Of a stretch of 64,000 nucleotides of DNA, positions 20,187 to 29,723 are shown piece by piece. The notes below the pieces were generated by a model. It was not told the origin of the DNA. It did not search any database and was given only the letters and a program-made list of their open reading frames with translations. The DNA is from Pseudomonas tumuqii (GTDB taxonomy: Bacteria; Pseudomonadota; Gammaproteobacteria; Pseudomonadales; Pseudomonadaceae): the NCBI RefSeq assembly GCF_013184545.1, contig NZ_JAAOJA010000007.1:1-64000 (forward strand). The letters are read 5' to 3'. Numbering within the stretch: position 1 is the stretch's first letter; each line of letters starts with the position of its first letter. The translations under genes were made by a program, and so were the position numbers.

Positions 20187-21095
20187 ATGACTACAAAATC
20201 TCGTCGTGCGCAGGAAGGCGTCGCCCTGGTGCTGCTCTCGGCGTGCTGCTTCGGTGCCATGGTGCTCTTCGGACGCTGGGCTTACGCCGATGGCGTTGCA
20301 CCGGCGAGCCTGCTGTTCATGCGCTTCGCGATCGCCGCACCGATCTTGGGGGCGCTAGTGCTCTGGCGCGGCAGCGCCTGGCCGACAGGGCGCTCGGCGT
20401 TGATCTCGGTGCTGATGGGGGCAGTTTTCGTCGGCAACTCCCTGGCCTATTTCGTCGCCTTGACGCATGCGCCGGCGGCCACCGTGGCCATCGTGTTCTT
20501 TGCCTACCCGGCCATAGTGACGGTCGCGGCATGGGTGATTTTCCGCGAGTCCCTCGACACGGCGCGGATGCTCGCGCTGCTGCTGGCGCTCGGCGGCTGT
20601 GTGGCGACGCTCGGGCTTACCGCGCTGGGGGCGCTGGGGGGCGCCGCGTATGCGTTACTGGCGGCCGGCATCTACACGCTGTATGTGCTACTGGCCCGCG
20701 GCGTTGCCCCGGAGACCGACCCGCTGGCACAGGCCGCGGTGATCACCGCGGTGGCGGCGACTGTGCTGGGCGGCATCGCGTATGGGCAAGGCTTGAGCCT
20801 ACCCAGCAGCACCCTGGGCTGGAGCGGCGTGGTCGCGCTGGCGGTGATCTCGACGGTGATCGCGCTCACCGCGTTCCTCGCCGGCGCGGCGCGCCTCGGC
20901 TCGACCGGCGCGGCGACGCTGTCGGCCGCCGAGCCGGTGGTGGCGGCGATCCTCGCCGCGCTGTTGCTCGACGAACCGCTGTACGCCGGGATCGTGCTCG
21001 GCGCAGGCCTGATGGTGGGGTCAACCCTGCTGATCGTGAACAGTTCCGCGCGGGATAAGGCGGCTCCTGAGGGTAACGTGCATGCCAACGGATAA
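20187..21095 (+). CDS. EamA/DMT-family transporter
   Basis: This is a 302-aa inner-membrane protein with ten predicted helices and the two EamA repeats (about 12-142 and 155-292) typical of drug/metabolite exporters. Features include FGAMVLFGRWAY in helix 1 and GAATLSAAEPVVAAILA in the last repeat. I chose ATG 20187, preceded by GGAG; the frame extends to 20136. The substrate is unknown. It overlaps the next gene by 14 bp, so they are probably co-transcribed. Confidence 0.85.
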   Translation: MTTKSRRAQEGVALVLLSACCFGAMVLFGRWAYADGVAPASLLFMRFAIAAPILGALVLWRGSAWPTGRSALISVLMGAVFVGNSLAYFVALTHAPAATVAIVFFAYPAIVTVAAWVIFRESLDTARMLALLLALGGCVATLGLTALGALGGAAYALLAAGIYTLYVLLARGVAPETDPLAQAAVITAVAATVLGGIAYGQGLSLPSSTLGWSGVVALAVISTVIALTAFLAGAARLGSTGAATLSAAEPVVAAILAALLLDEPLYAGIVLGAGLMVGSTLLIVNSSARDKAAPEGNVHANG

Positions 21096-22098
21096 CGCCA
21101 AGCGCAATGCGCAGACTGCCAGTCCCAGGCCGACGGCGCCGGCAGCGCCGCTGGTGGTGTCCATCGCCTTTCGCGGCCTCAGCGTATTCGAGGCGGGCAT
21201 TGCCGCCGAGGTCTTCGGTGCCGAACGGCCGGAGTTGCCCGCGCCGCTGTATCGCTTCGCGGTGGCCCAGGTCGAGCCAGGTCTGTTGCGCACCAGCGGG
21301 GGCTTGCGGCTGCGCGCCGATGCGGGCCTCGAGCTGCTTTCCCAGGCACACTGGATCGTGGTGCCCGGCTGGCGCGATGTGCATGAGCGTCCCCCGCAGC
21401 GCCTGCTCGATGCCCTGATTGCGGCGCACGCGCGCGGCAGCCGGTTGCTGTCGATCTGCTCGGGTGCCTTCGTGCTGGCCGCCGCCGGCTTGCTGGACGG
21501 ACGCCCGGCTACCACCCACTGGCGCTACGTCGACGCCTTCCGCGCGTTGTACCCGCAGGTGCGGCTCGATCCTGACGTGCTCTATGTCGATGACGGCGAC
21601 ATCGTCACCTCGGCGGGCAGCGCGGCCGGCATCGATGCCTGTCTGCATGTCGTGCGCAGGGATTATGGTACGGACATCGCGAACCTCGTCGCCCGCGCCA
21701 TGGTCAGCAGCCCGCACCGCAGCGGCGGCCAGGCGCAGTACATCCCCGCGCCCGTGCCGAGCCGCAGCCAGGCGGGCCTGGCGCAGGTACTCGACTGGGT
21801 CCGCAAGCGCCTCGATCAGCCCTTGTCGATCCCCCAGCTGGCCGAGCAGGCGGCGATGAGCGAGCGCACCTTCCTGCGCCGCTTCATCGAAGAAGTGGGC
21901 ATGACGCCCAAGGCATGGCTGATCCAGCAGCGGGTGTTCGCCGCCCAACGGATGCTGGAAGCGAGCGCTTCGTCCATGGACGACATCGCCTTGGCCTGCG
22001 GATTCGGCTCGCCCGAGGCGTTTCGCCTGGCATTTCGCAAGACCAGCGGCGTGGCGCCATCGGTCTATCGGGAGCGATTCCGGATCGGACCGACGTAG
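21082..22098 (+). CDS. GlxA-family transcriptional regulator (DJ-1/PfpI plus AraC)
   Basis: The 338-aa protein joins an N-terminal DJ-1/PfpI-like amidotransferase fold (about 25-190, with LLSICSGAFVLAAAGLLDG around the nucleophile-elbow cysteine) to a C-terminal AraC DNA-binding domain with two helix-turn-helices (LSIPQLAEQAAMSERTF and DDIALACGFGSPEAF). This is the GlxA/FtrA arrangement. It overlaps the transporter gene and may regulate it. The inducer is unknown. Confidence 0.88.
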   Translation: MPTDNAKRNAQTASPRPTAPAAPLVVSIAFRGLSVFEAGIAAEVFGAERPELPAPLYRFAVAQVEPGLLRTSGGLRLRADAGLELLSQAHWIVVPGWRDVHERPPQRLLDALIAAHARGSRLLSICSGAFVLAAAGLLDGRPATTHWRYVDAFRALYPQVRLDPDVLYVDDGDIVTSAGSAAGIDACLHVVRRDYGTDIANLVARAMVSSPHRSGGQAQYIPAPVPSRSQAGLAQVLDWVRKRLDQPLSIPQLAEQAAMSERTFLRRFIEEVGMTPKAWLIQQRVFAAQRMLEASASSMDDIALACGFGSPEAFRLAFRKTSGVAPSVYRERFRIGPT

Positions 22099-22302
22099 CG
22101 GCGCAGGCACCCCAGGTACTCATGGCGTCGGGTCAGTGATCTCGAGGCGGCTCAGCAGAACTGCCTTGAGCACCTTGTCGGGGCTGGTAGCAACAGGTCA
22201 CTGGGCCATGCCCAGGTAAGACCTTGCCCCCATTAGGTGCTGCGCGCAGCGTCTGTAAATACCCTCTTGCCCCCTCGGTGCCCGAACACCGGACGATCTG
22301 GA

Positions 22303-22761
22303 TCAGCTGTTCGCGCTGCCGACCTGACGCCCCTTGCCCTGCAGCGCCAGATTGACCTGCAGCCAGCCATTGACCGCGGGTTCTCCCGCTTCGGCAAACG
22401 CGCGTTGCAGCAGCTTGGCCTGCTCGCGGCGCAGGGCCAGTTCCAGCTTGGCCCCTTCAGGGGTGAAACCGAGCAGGCGCTTGCGCTTGTCATCGGCGGC
22501 CGTCAGGCTCTCGACCAGGCCCATTTCCAGCAACTGGCGCAGCGGCGTATTCAGCGCCTGCTTGCTCACCCCTAGGTAGGCCAGCAATTCCTTCATGCTC
22601 AGCCCCGGGTACTTGGCGATAAAGAACAGAATGCGGTGGTGCACCCGCGACAGGCCGCGCCGCGCGAGCATTTCGTCGGCCTTGGCGGTGAACGCCTGGT
22701 AGCCGAAGAAGAAGGCTTCCATGGCGGTCTGCTGGGTGGTGACGTTTTTCAGGTCAAGCAT
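22303..22761 (-). CDS. MarR-family transcriptional regulator
   Basis: The protein is a winged-helix regulator of about 152 aa. ILFFIAKYPGLSMKELLAYLGVSKQALNTPLRQLLEMGLV forms the helix-turn-helix and DDKRKRLLGFTPEG the wing. I prefer ATG 22761; an upstream TTG at 22812 lies within the operator. It faces the aminotransferase gene, with a tandem repeat operator between them, so it likely controls itself and that gene. Confidence 0.85.
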   Translation of the reverse strand: MLDLKNVTTQQTAMEAFFFGYQAFTAKADEMLARRGLSRVHHRILFFIAKYPGLSMKELLAYLGVSKQALNTPLRQLLEMGLVESLTAADDKRKRLLGFTPEGAKLELALRREQAKLLQRAFAEAGEPAVNGWLQVNLALQGKGRQVGSANS

Positions 22762-22806
22762 TAAGGTCAAGCCTATTGACGTATTGGGGCAGGGCGTCGT
22801 AATTTC

Positions 22807-22842
22807 GGTCAAACAGGTTGACCTATAAACAGTTTGACCTAT
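22807..22842. promoter_or_regulatory. Tandem operator between marR-type gene and aminotransferase gene
   Basis: Two contiguous 16-bp direct repeats, AAACAGGTTGACCTAT (22811-22826) and AAACAGTTTGACCTAT (22827-22842), differ at one base. The first is also part of an inverted repeat GGTCAA-N5-TTGACC (22807-22823). A further GGTCAA half-site lies near 22765-22770. This is a plausible multi-site operator for the adjacent MarR protein. Confidence 0.6.
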
Positions 22843-22871
22843 TTTTAATCACCTTTGCTACCGGTGTCTCC

Positions 22872-24038
22872 ATGGCCTTCTCCGAACGCGTTGCCCGCCT
22901 GAAAAGCTCCCTGATCCGTGAAATTCTCGCCGCGGCGCAGCGCCCGGAAGTGATGTCCTTCGCCGGTGGCCTGCCGGCCGAACCGATGCTGCCCAAGGTC
23001 GAATGGGCGGATATGCCGACCAGCATGGGCCAGTACGGCATGAGCGAAGGCGAACCGGAATTGCGCGAGGCCATCGCCGAGGAAGCCCGCGCCCTGGGTG
23101 TACCCTGCGAGGCCAGCCAGGTGCTGATCGTCAGTGGTTCGCAGCAGACCCTGGACCTGGCCAGCAAGCTGTTCATCGATCCGGGCACCGAAGTGCTGCT
23201 CGAGGCGCCAACCTATCTGGCCGCGCTGCAGGCCTTCCAGCTGTTCGGCGCCGCTTGCATCGCCGTGCCGCAAGAGGCCGACGGCCCACAGATCGACGCC
23301 CTGCGCCAGCGCCTGGAAAACCACAAGCCGGCCTTCGCCTACCTGATCCCGACCTTCCAGAATCCCTCGGCGGTGCGCTACAGCGAGGCCAAGCGCGATG
23401 CGGTGGCGGCCTTGCTCGACGAATTCGGCGTGACCCTGATCGAGGATGAGCCCTACCGCGAGCTGGTGTTCGACGAAGGCAGTGCCACGCCGATCGTCAG
23501 TCGCCTGCGCAAGGCCAGCTGGATCTACACCGGCACAGTATCGAAAACCCTGCTGCCGGGCCTGCGTGTCGGTTACCTGATCGCCAGCCCGGACCTGTTT
23601 CCCTACCTGCTGCGCCTCAAGCAGTCGGCGGACCTGCACACCAACCGCATCGGCCAGTGGCAGGCCCTGCAATGGCTGGGCACCCGCCACTACCGAGAGC
23701 ACCTGGCCGAGTTGCGCGATTTCTACCGCATCCGCCGCGATGCCATGCAGGCGGTGCTGCAGGAGCACTTCAGCGACCTGGCCGATTGGCAGATCCCCCA
23801 GGGCGGGCTGTTTTTCTGGCTGACCCTCAAGCAGCCGCTGGATACCCGCACATTGCTGGCGCCGGCGCTGGCGCAGAACGTCGCCTTCATGCCGGGTGAG
23901 CCGTTTTTCATCGATCCGGATCAGCATCCGGGGCATTTGCGGCTTAACTTCAGCCACGTCGCGCCGGAGCGTCTGAATGAAGGGCTCAAGCGCCTGGCCG
24001 GCGTGATTCGCCAGGCCCAGGCCAGTGCCGTGGCCTGA
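22872..24038 (+). CDS. PLP-dependent aminotransferase, MocR/LysN-like class I
   Basis: The 388-aa protein belongs to fold-type I aminotransferases related to 2-aminoadipate transaminase. It has FAGGLPAEPMLP near the N terminus, the YLIPTFQNPSAVRYS substrate/cofactor segment, LIEDEPYRELVF, and the Schiff-base lysine in GTVSKTLLPGLRVGY. No DNA-binding domain is attached. I chose ATG 22872; an upstream in-frame start at 22818 lies in the operator. The amino-acid substrate is not determined. Confidence 0.85.
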   Translation: MAFSERVARLKSSLIREILAAAQRPEVMSFAGGLPAEPMLPKVEWADMPTSMGQYGMSEGEPELREAIAEEARALGVPCEASQVLIVSGSQQTLDLASKLFIDPGTEVLLEAPTYLAALQAFQLFGAACIAVPQEADGPQIDALRQRLENHKPAFAYLIPTFQNPSAVRYSEAKRDAVAALLDEFGVTLIEDEPYRELVFDEGSATPIVSRLRKASWIYTGTVSKTLLPGLRVGYLIASPDLFPYLLRLKQSADLHTNRIGQWQALQWLGTRHYREHLAELRDFYRIRRDAMQAVLQEHFSDLADWQIPQGGLFFWLTLKQPLDTRTLLAPALAQNVAFMPGEPFFIDPDQHPGHLRLNFSHVAPERLNEGLKRLAGVIRQAQASAVA

Positions 24039-24110
24039 ACGAGTAGGGCGGCCTCGCCGCGCAGCGGCAGCCCGCCGCACATGACTGACGAGTAGAGGGA
24101 GGGCAGGACG

Positions 24111-24713
24111 ATGTACAAGGTCTACGGCGACACCCGTTCGGGCAACTGTTACAAGGTCAAGTTGATGCTCAACCTGCTGGGTATTGCCCATGAGTGGGTG
24201 CCAGTGGACATCCTCAAGGGCGAGACCCAGAGCGAGGCCTTCCTGACGAAAAATCCCAACGGCAAGATCCCGGTGCTGGAGCTGGAAGACGGCACCTGCC
24301 TGTGGGAGTCCAATGCGATTCTCAATTTTCTCGCCGATGGCACGGAGTTTCTGCCCAGCGAGCCGCGCCTGCGCACCCAGGTGCTGCAGTGGCAGTTTTT
24401 CGAGCAATACAGTCACGAGCCCTACATCGCCGTGGCGCGTTTCATCCAGCTCTACCAGGGCCTGCCCGAGGCGCGCCGCAAGGAATACGAGGAGTGCCAT
24501 GCGCGCGGCCACAAGGCGCTCAAGGTCATGGAACGGCAGCTGCAGCGCACCTCATACCTGGTTGGCGAGCAGTACTCGATCGCCGATATCGCGCTGTACG
24601 CCTACACCCATGTGACGGACGAGGGCGACTTCGATCTCGGTCCCTATCCGTCAATTCGCGCCTGGCTCGATCGGGTGGCCAGTCATCCCAGGCATGTGAG
24701 CATGCTGGGTTAA
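24111..24713 (+). CDS. Glutathione S-transferase family protein
   Basis: This 200-aa cytosolic GST has the thioredoxin-fold N-terminal domain (MYKVYGDTRSGNCYKVKLML, NPNGKIPVLELEDG, and the glutathione-contacting WESNAIL) and an all-helical C-terminal domain with the YSIADIALYAYTHV N-capping motif. It lies 72 bp after the aminotransferase in the same direction and may be co-transcribed. The substrate is unknown. Confidence 0.88.
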   Translation: MYKVYGDTRSGNCYKVKLMLNLLGIAHEWVPVDILKGETQSEAFLTKNPNGKIPVLELEDGTCLWESNAILNFLADGTEFLPSEPRLRTQVLQWQFFEQYSHEPYIAVARFIQLYQGLPEARRKEYEECHARGHKALKVMERQLQRTSYLVGEQYSIADIALYAYTHVTDEGDFDLGPYPSIRAWLDRVASHPRHVSMLG

Positions 24714-24846
24714 CCAGGCATCCCGCTCTGCTCGATGCCCGCGGCATATCTCGCCGGGCTGCTACAGTTCCAGGCAGGTCGAGCAGTCGTCTGCCTTGAC
24801 ACAATGCCAGCCGCCTTGGCGGCAGCCGTCCGGAGTGACGCCGCCC

Positions 24847-25449
24847 ATGATCGAAGCCCCCAGTCGCAAAATCCAGTTGGCGCTGATCGTGGCCATGCTC
24901 CTGCTGATCTGGCTGTGGGCCGCGATCAACCCCCTGAGTCGCGAGGACTGGTTGCTGGAAAACCTGCTGGTGTTCTTTTTCGCGGGCCTGTTGCTGGCGA
25001 CCTATCGGCGCTTTGCCTTCTCCCTGACCGCCTATTGGCTGTTCGCCCTGTTCATGGCCATGCACCTGTACGGCTCCCATTACACCTACTCGGAAACGCC
25101 CCTGGGCTTCTGGTTTCAGGACGCCCTTGCGCTGGGCCGCAACCACTACGACCGGCTGGTGCATTTCTCCTTTGGCTTGCTGCTGGTCTACCCGCTGCGG
25201 GAATTGCTGCAGCGTTCGGCCGGGCTCACCGGCAGGTGGCTGGCGATCCTCAGCCTCGCGGTGGTGATGGCCATGAGCGCGTTCTACGAACAGGTGGAAA
25301 TGCTCGCGGCCTTGCTGGTCAGTCCGGAACTGGGCTCGGCCTTCCTCGGCACCCAGGGCGACGAATGGGATGCCCAGAAAGATTCCGGGCTGGCCATGCT
25401 GGGCGCCTTGAGCATGTTGCTGCTGCTCGCGCTGAGAAAGGCGCATTAG
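24847..25449 (+). CDS. DUF2238 membrane protein (YjdF-like)
   Basis: This is a 200-aa integral membrane protein with about six helices. Family features include LYGSHYTYSETPLGFW, NHYDRLVHFSFGLLLVYPLRE and AFYEQVEMLAALL, with conserved His, Asp and Glu facing the membrane, and GDEWDAQKDSGLAMLGA near the end. The function is not known. I chose ATG 24847; GTG 24835 is an alternative. Confidence 0.85.
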   Translation: MIEAPSRKIQLALIVAMLLLIWLWAAINPLSREDWLLENLLVFFFAGLLLATYRRFAFSLTAYWLFALFMAMHLYGSHYTYSETPLGFWFQDALALGRNHYDRLVHFSFGLLLVYPLRELLQRSAGLTGRWLAILSLAVVMAMSAFYEQVEMLAALLVSPELGSAFLGTQGDEWDAQKDSGLAMLGALSMLLLLALRKAH

Positions 25450-25664
25450 CCAATGGGCTCATCCAGTGCCGTCTTGGCCTGGTGTGCAGTCGCTGTCATG
25501 CTGATGATCGGCCTGACCCGCGTGACAACCGTGGCGCCCCAGTGGGCAATCGCGAATAATCGGCCAGCTGCGGCGCCGTATCTGTGCGGGCCCGCCACGC
25601 TGCGACCCTGGTCATGGCCATGTGGCGGCGTTCATAGCCGACGACATAGAGAGAAGGGATACTC

Positions 25665-26408
25665 ATGAGAACCATTCTGCCGGGCGCTTTCGCTGCGCTT
25701 TTGCTATCCGTTGCGGTTGCTGGCGAACAGCAGCCCCCGCATTGGAGCTATCGAGGCGAGCACGGGCCGACGCATTGGGCGCAGATGGATCCAGGCTTCA
25801 GCACCTGCGCGCTGGGCCGGGTGCAGTCGCCTATCGACATTCGCAATGCGCTAAAGGCCGATCTGCCTGAGATCGATTTCGCCTATAGCGCCGGGCCGGC
25901 CGAAGTGCTGAACAACGGCCACACGGTTCAGGTCAATCTGCCGGCATCGGGTGGCATCGCCATAGCCGGCGTGAACTATGCGCTGCTGCAGTTCCACTTC
26001 CATACGCCCAGCGAGGAAAGGATTGCCGGCATGGCCATGCCGATGGTCGCGCACCTGGTGCACAAAAGCGCGGCGGGGCAACTGGCGGTCGTCGCCGTGC
26101 TGTTCAAGCAAGGCAGGGAAAATCCTGCACTGGCGAATGTCTTCGCCACACTGCCGGCGGAAGGTGGCAAATACCGGCTGGCGGACTCTTTCGACCCCAG
26201 CCGGATCCTGCCCGTCAAGCGTGGCTACTATGCCTTCGAGGGTTCGCTGACGACCCCGCCATGCAGCGAGAATGTGCGTTGGCAGGTACTCAAGGAACCG
26301 CTTGAAGTGTCCGGGGAACAGCTCGCTGCCTTTCGTGCACTCTATCCGATGAACGCCCGGCCAACCCAGCCGCTGAATGGCCGCGAGGTGCTGGAAAGCC
26401 GTAACTGA
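25665..26408 (+). CDS. Alpha-type carbonic anhydrase, periplasmic
   Basis: The 247-aa protein has a signal peptide (cleavage after about residue 19) and an alpha-carbonic anhydrase domain. The zinc ligands are His111, His113 (QFHFHTPSEE) and His130 (MVAHLVHK). QSPIDI and GSLTTPPCSENVRW complete the signature. It hydrates CO2 in the periplasm. A good AGAAGG site precedes ATG 25665. Confidence 0.93.
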   Translation: MRTILPGAFAALLLSVAVAGEQQPPHWSYRGEHGPTHWAQMDPGFSTCALGRVQSPIDIRNALKADLPEIDFAYSAGPAEVLNNGHTVQVNLPASGGIAIAGVNYALLQFHFHTPSEERIAGMAMPMVAHLVHKSAAGQLAVVAVLFKQGRENPALANVFATLPAEGGKYRLADSFDPSRILPVKRGYYAFEGSLTTPPCSENVRWQVLKEPLEVSGEQLAAFRALYPMNARPTQPLNGREVLESRN

Positions 26409-26502
26409 CCGTCCCAGCCAACAGGGCGGTGACCATTCGCGGCTCGGAGTTCGAGGCGATCTCGAACACCGTCGCAGCGGGCGAGCGTTTTTTCACCGGC
26501 TC

Positions 26503-29004
26503 TCAGCGCCGTGGCCGTTGCTGCATGCCGATCTTGACCATTTCGAAGAACATCAGCAGCGCGCCGCCGTAGGCAAAAGCCAGTAGCCAGTGCTCGATAG
26601 AGGCGGGCTGAAAAGCAAAAACCCGAGCAATCGGCGTGATGGCGGTAACCACCAGCAACATCGCCAGGGTGCCGGCGAGCACCCATTTGCCGACCCGGGA
26701 CAGCCCCAGCAGCATCGATCTCCAGCCGCGTTCGGCTGAACGGTTGGCGAGAATCAGCCCGGTATTGGCCACCACCAGGGTGATGAAGGCCAAGCCACGG
26801 GCCACATCCTGCGCCAGGCCATTGGCCAGTCCGCTGCGATACAGGGCCACCACCACTATGCTGACGCCGAGGCCCTGGAGCATGCCCAACACGATGTGGC
26901 GCATGTTCACCAACGGTTCGTTCAGCGCGCGTGGCGGCTGCCGCATCGGATCGCCACGGCCGTTCTCGGCCTCGAACACGATCGAGCAGGCCGGGTTGAT
27001 CAGCAGTTCGAGAAAGGCGATATGAATCGGCGCCAGCAGCAGGGGCAACCCCAGCAGGACCGGCAGCAGGCTCAAGCCGATGATCGGCATGTGCACGGCG
27101 ATGGTGTAGATCAGCGCCTGGCGCAGGTTGGCGAAGATCTTCCGGCCGCGCCGGATGGCGGCGATTATGGCGCTGAAATCGTCGTCGAGCAGCACCAGCG
27201 CCGCCGCTTCACGCGCCACATCGGTGCCGCGCTTGCCCATGGCGATGCCGATATGGGCGGCCTTGAGCGCTGGCGCATCGTTGACCCCGTCGCCGGTCAT
27301 CGCCACCACCTCGCCACTGGCCTTGAGGCTTTCCACCAGTGCCAGTTTTTGCTGCGGGCTGACCCGGGCAAACACGCTGGTCGTGCGCAGGCAGTCGGCC
27401 AGTTGGCTGGCATCCATCGAGGTCAGGTCGCTGCCGCTGCACACCCGCGTGCTGGCGATACCGGCTGCGGCGGCAATCGCCCGGGCCGTGCGCGGATGAT
27501 CGCCGGTGATCATCACCAGGCGGATACCGGCGCGCTGGCATTCGGCGATGGCGGCAGGCACGTCGTCGCGCAGCGGGTCGGCCAGCCCGAGCAGGCCGAT
27601 GAACTGCAAGGCAAAATCGTGCTGAATGGCCGGCCATTGCGGGCCGGGGGAATGGCGCGCCTTGGCCACGCCGAGTACCCGCAGGCCGCGTTCGGCCAGC
27701 TGTTCGGCCTGCTGCAGCACCTGTTGGCATTCGCTTGGTGACAGGTGGCAGAGGTCGACAATCGCCTCGGGCGCGCCCTTGGTGGCGACGAACGCCGGTG
27801 CGGCGGCATGTTCCTGCCACAGGTGCGACATCGCCAACTGTTCCGGCGACAGTTCGTATTCGCGCACCAGCAGCCAATCCGGGTGCAGGTGTTCGGTGTT
27901 GGCCAGGTAGTCATGGGCGAAGCGGTGAAAGGCTTGCTCCATCGGGTCGTGCGGTTCGATTTCGCTGGCCAGTACCGCGTATTCGAGCAACTCGTGGAAC
28001 GCTTCCGGCAGCACCGCGGAGGTCAGCGTATCGACCTCGAGAACCTCTCCGCCGGCGCACAGGGCCGCCACCTGCATGCGGTTGTGCGTCAGCGTGCCGG
28101 TTTTGTCCACGCACAGCACGCTGGTTTGCCCCAGGGTTTCGATGCTGCTCAGACGCCGCGTGAGGACTTGATGGTGGGCGATTCGGCGCGCGCCGAGCGC
28201 CAGAAAGATGATCATGATCACCGGCAGTTCCTGCGGCAGGATGCCCATGGCCAGGGTGATGCCGGCCAGCAACGCCTCCAGCCAGCCGCCGCGCAATAGT
28301 TGATAGAGCAGCGTCAGCAGCACGCACAAGCCGGCACCGATCAACGCCAGGCGCTGGGTCAGGCGCGCGATTTCAGCCTGCAGCGGGGCCGACTGCAGGG
28401 AGATGTCCTGCAGTGACTGGCCGATATGACCGATCTGGGTGGCGCTGCCGGTGGCGCTGACCCGCATCAAACCTTGCCCGCGAACCACCAGGGTGCCGGC
28501 GAAAACCTCGCTGCCATCGGCGAATTTGGCCACTGCCGCGGATTCGCCGGTGAGCATCGATTCATCCACCGCCAGTTCGTGCGCCTGCAGGAGCAGGCCG
28601 TCAGCGGGTACGCGGTCGCCCTCGGCGAGCATCAGGATGTCCTCGCGCACCACGTCGCGCCCGGCGATGCGCATAGGCTGGCCGTCGCGGATAACCAGCG
28701 CCCTGGGGCTTGAAAGGTCGCGCAGCGACTCCAGGGCGCGCTCGGTATGGCGCTCCTGGAGCACCGTGATGGCGATAATGATCAGCACGAAACCGAGCAG
28801 GATCAACGCCTCACGCGGGTCGCCCATGCTCAGGTAAATCGCCCCGGCACCCAGCAACAGCAGGAACATCGGCTCGCGCAGCACGCTAACGGCGATGCTG
28901 AGCAGGCTGCGGCGCTGATCGGTGCCCAGCTCGTTGGGGCCTTCGGCACTGAGGCGGGCGGCGGCTTGATGCTGGCTCAGGCCGCCAGGCAGTTCAATAC
29001 TCAT
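26503..29004 (-). CDS. Cation-transporting P-type ATPase (P2-like)
   Basis: The 833-aa membrane pump has the cation-ATPase N-terminal domain, the TGES actuator motif, the phosphorylation site DKTGTLTHNRM (around residue 320-330), MITGDHPRTARAIA and MTGDGVNDAPALK. The TM4 motif is GILPQELPV, not CPx, so it is not a P1B copper or zinc exporter; calcium, magnesium or manganese are more likely. I chose ATG 29004 (AGGGGAA upstream). It lies divergent from the copper operon, but a joint role is not shown. Confidence 0.88.
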   Translation of the reverse strand: MSIELPGGLSQHQAAARLSAEGPNELGTDQRRSLLSIAVSVLREPMFLLLLGAGAIYLSMGDPREALILLGFVLIIIAITVLQERHTERALESLRDLSSPRALVIRDGQPMRIAGRDVVREDILMLAEGDRVPADGLLLQAHELAVDESMLTGESAAVAKFADGSEVFAGTLVVRGQGLMRVSATGSATQIGHIGQSLQDISLQSAPLQAEIARLTQRLALIGAGLCVLLTLLYQLLRGGWLEALLAGITLAMGILPQELPVIMIIFLALGARRIAHHQVLTRRLSSIETLGQTSVLCVDKTGTLTHNRMQVAALCAGGEVLEVDTLTSAVLPEAFHELLEYAVLASEIEPHDPMEQAFHRFAHDYLANTEHLHPDWLLVREYELSPEQLAMSHLWQEHAAAPAFVATKGAPEAIVDLCHLSPSECQQVLQQAEQLAERGLRVLGVAKARHSPGPQWPAIQHDFALQFIGLLGLADPLRDDVPAAIAECQRAGIRLVMITGDHPRTARAIAAAAGIASTRVCSGSDLTSMDASQLADCLRTTSVFARVSPQQKLALVESLKASGEVVAMTGDGVNDAPALKAAHIGIAMGKRGTDVAREAAALVLLDDDFSAIIAAIRRGRKIFANLRQALIYTIAVHMPIIGLSLLPVLLGLPLLLAPIHIAFLELLINPACSIVFEAENGRGDPMRQPPRALNEPLVNMRHIVLGMLQGLGVSIVVVALYRSGLANGLAQDVARGLAFITLVVANTGLILANRSAERGWRSMLLGLSRVGKWVLAGTLAMLLVVTAITPIARVFAFQPASIEHWLLAFAYGGALLMFFEMVKIGMQQRPRR

Positions 29005-29139
29005 CGGTTCCCCTGAATGCGGGCTGTCGCGCCATTCGCTGGACCCATTCGGCAACGGATCTGCAGCCCTGCCACGGCGTTTGCAGATCCAGTGCCACGC
29101 GCTGCTGCAGACCGTGGGCTATTTGCAATTATGGACAAA

Positions 29140-29154
29140 CCGCCGAATCGGTGG
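29140..29154. promoter_or_regulatory. Palindrome in the ATPase-copper operon intergenic region
   Basis: CCGCCGAATCGGTGG is a near-perfect 15-bp inverted repeat lying 45 bp before the first gene of the copper operon and 136 bp before the divergent ATPase gene. It is a candidate operator; no regulator is assigned. Confidence 0.35.
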
Positions 29155-29198
29155 ATAATCCGCGGGTCTCGACTTCTCTGCCGGCCCTATCGAACTCT

Positions 29199-29612
29199 AT
29201 GCGCAAATCGCTGCGAATTGCCTTGATCTGGATGCTTATGCTCGCCCTCCCGGCGCAGAGCATGGCGGCGATCGGCATGCAGTTGTGCGCAGTGGTCAAT
29301 CAGGGTGGGGCGGTCAGTCAGGATAACCAGCAGCTGGCTGCGCATCATTCCGGGGCTGTTGCCATGGCTCACCACGGCGCTGCTGTCTCCGACCACGGAG
29401 AGCCGCAGGGCAGTTCCGCCGACGCCACGCAACCGAGCGACAACCGCATGTGCAGCCTGTGTGCCTTCTGCGTCGGTGCGGTTGCGTTGAACAGCGTGGT
29501 TGTCAGCAGTCCGCCACTGCAAGCAGTCGAGCCGTCCCGGGTACGCCCGCAGCGTTTGCTCGGCCTGGTTGCCGACACCCCCGAACGTCCCCCTCGTGTT
29601 CTTCTCGCCTAA
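29199..29612 (+). CDS. Exported His/Cys-containing protein, copper-operon associated
   Basis: The 137-aa protein has a signal peptide (about 1-23, ALPAQSMA), a histidine-containing middle (HHSGAVAMAHHGAAVSDHGE) and a CSLCAFC cluster. This resembles DUF2946-type small periplasmic proteins of metal-resistance loci, but the assignment is tentative. It is the first gene of an operon running to the multicopper oxidase and could bind copper in the periplasm. Confidence 0.6.
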   Translation: MRKSLRIALIWMLMLALPAQSMAAIGMQLCAVVNQGGAVSQDNQQLAAHHSGAVAMAHHGAAVSDHGEPQGSSADATQPSDNRMCSLCAFCVGAVALNSVVVSSPPLQAVEPSRVRPQRLLGLVADTPERPPRVLLA

Positions 29613-29723
29613 GCCAAACCGCGCCTGCAGTCCGTGCAATAACGGCTGAGCGGCGCATTTAGCTCATTCGCGGTCTTCGCCTGTCATGTGCGGGCGTGCC
29701 GTTATCTGCGAGAACATCTGATT

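Noticed and set aside
25453..25668. 71-aa frame between the DUF2238 and carbonic anhydrase genes
   Set aside because: The start looks membrane-like but the second half is a Trp/Arg/Pro-rich random-looking run; no ribosome-binding site.
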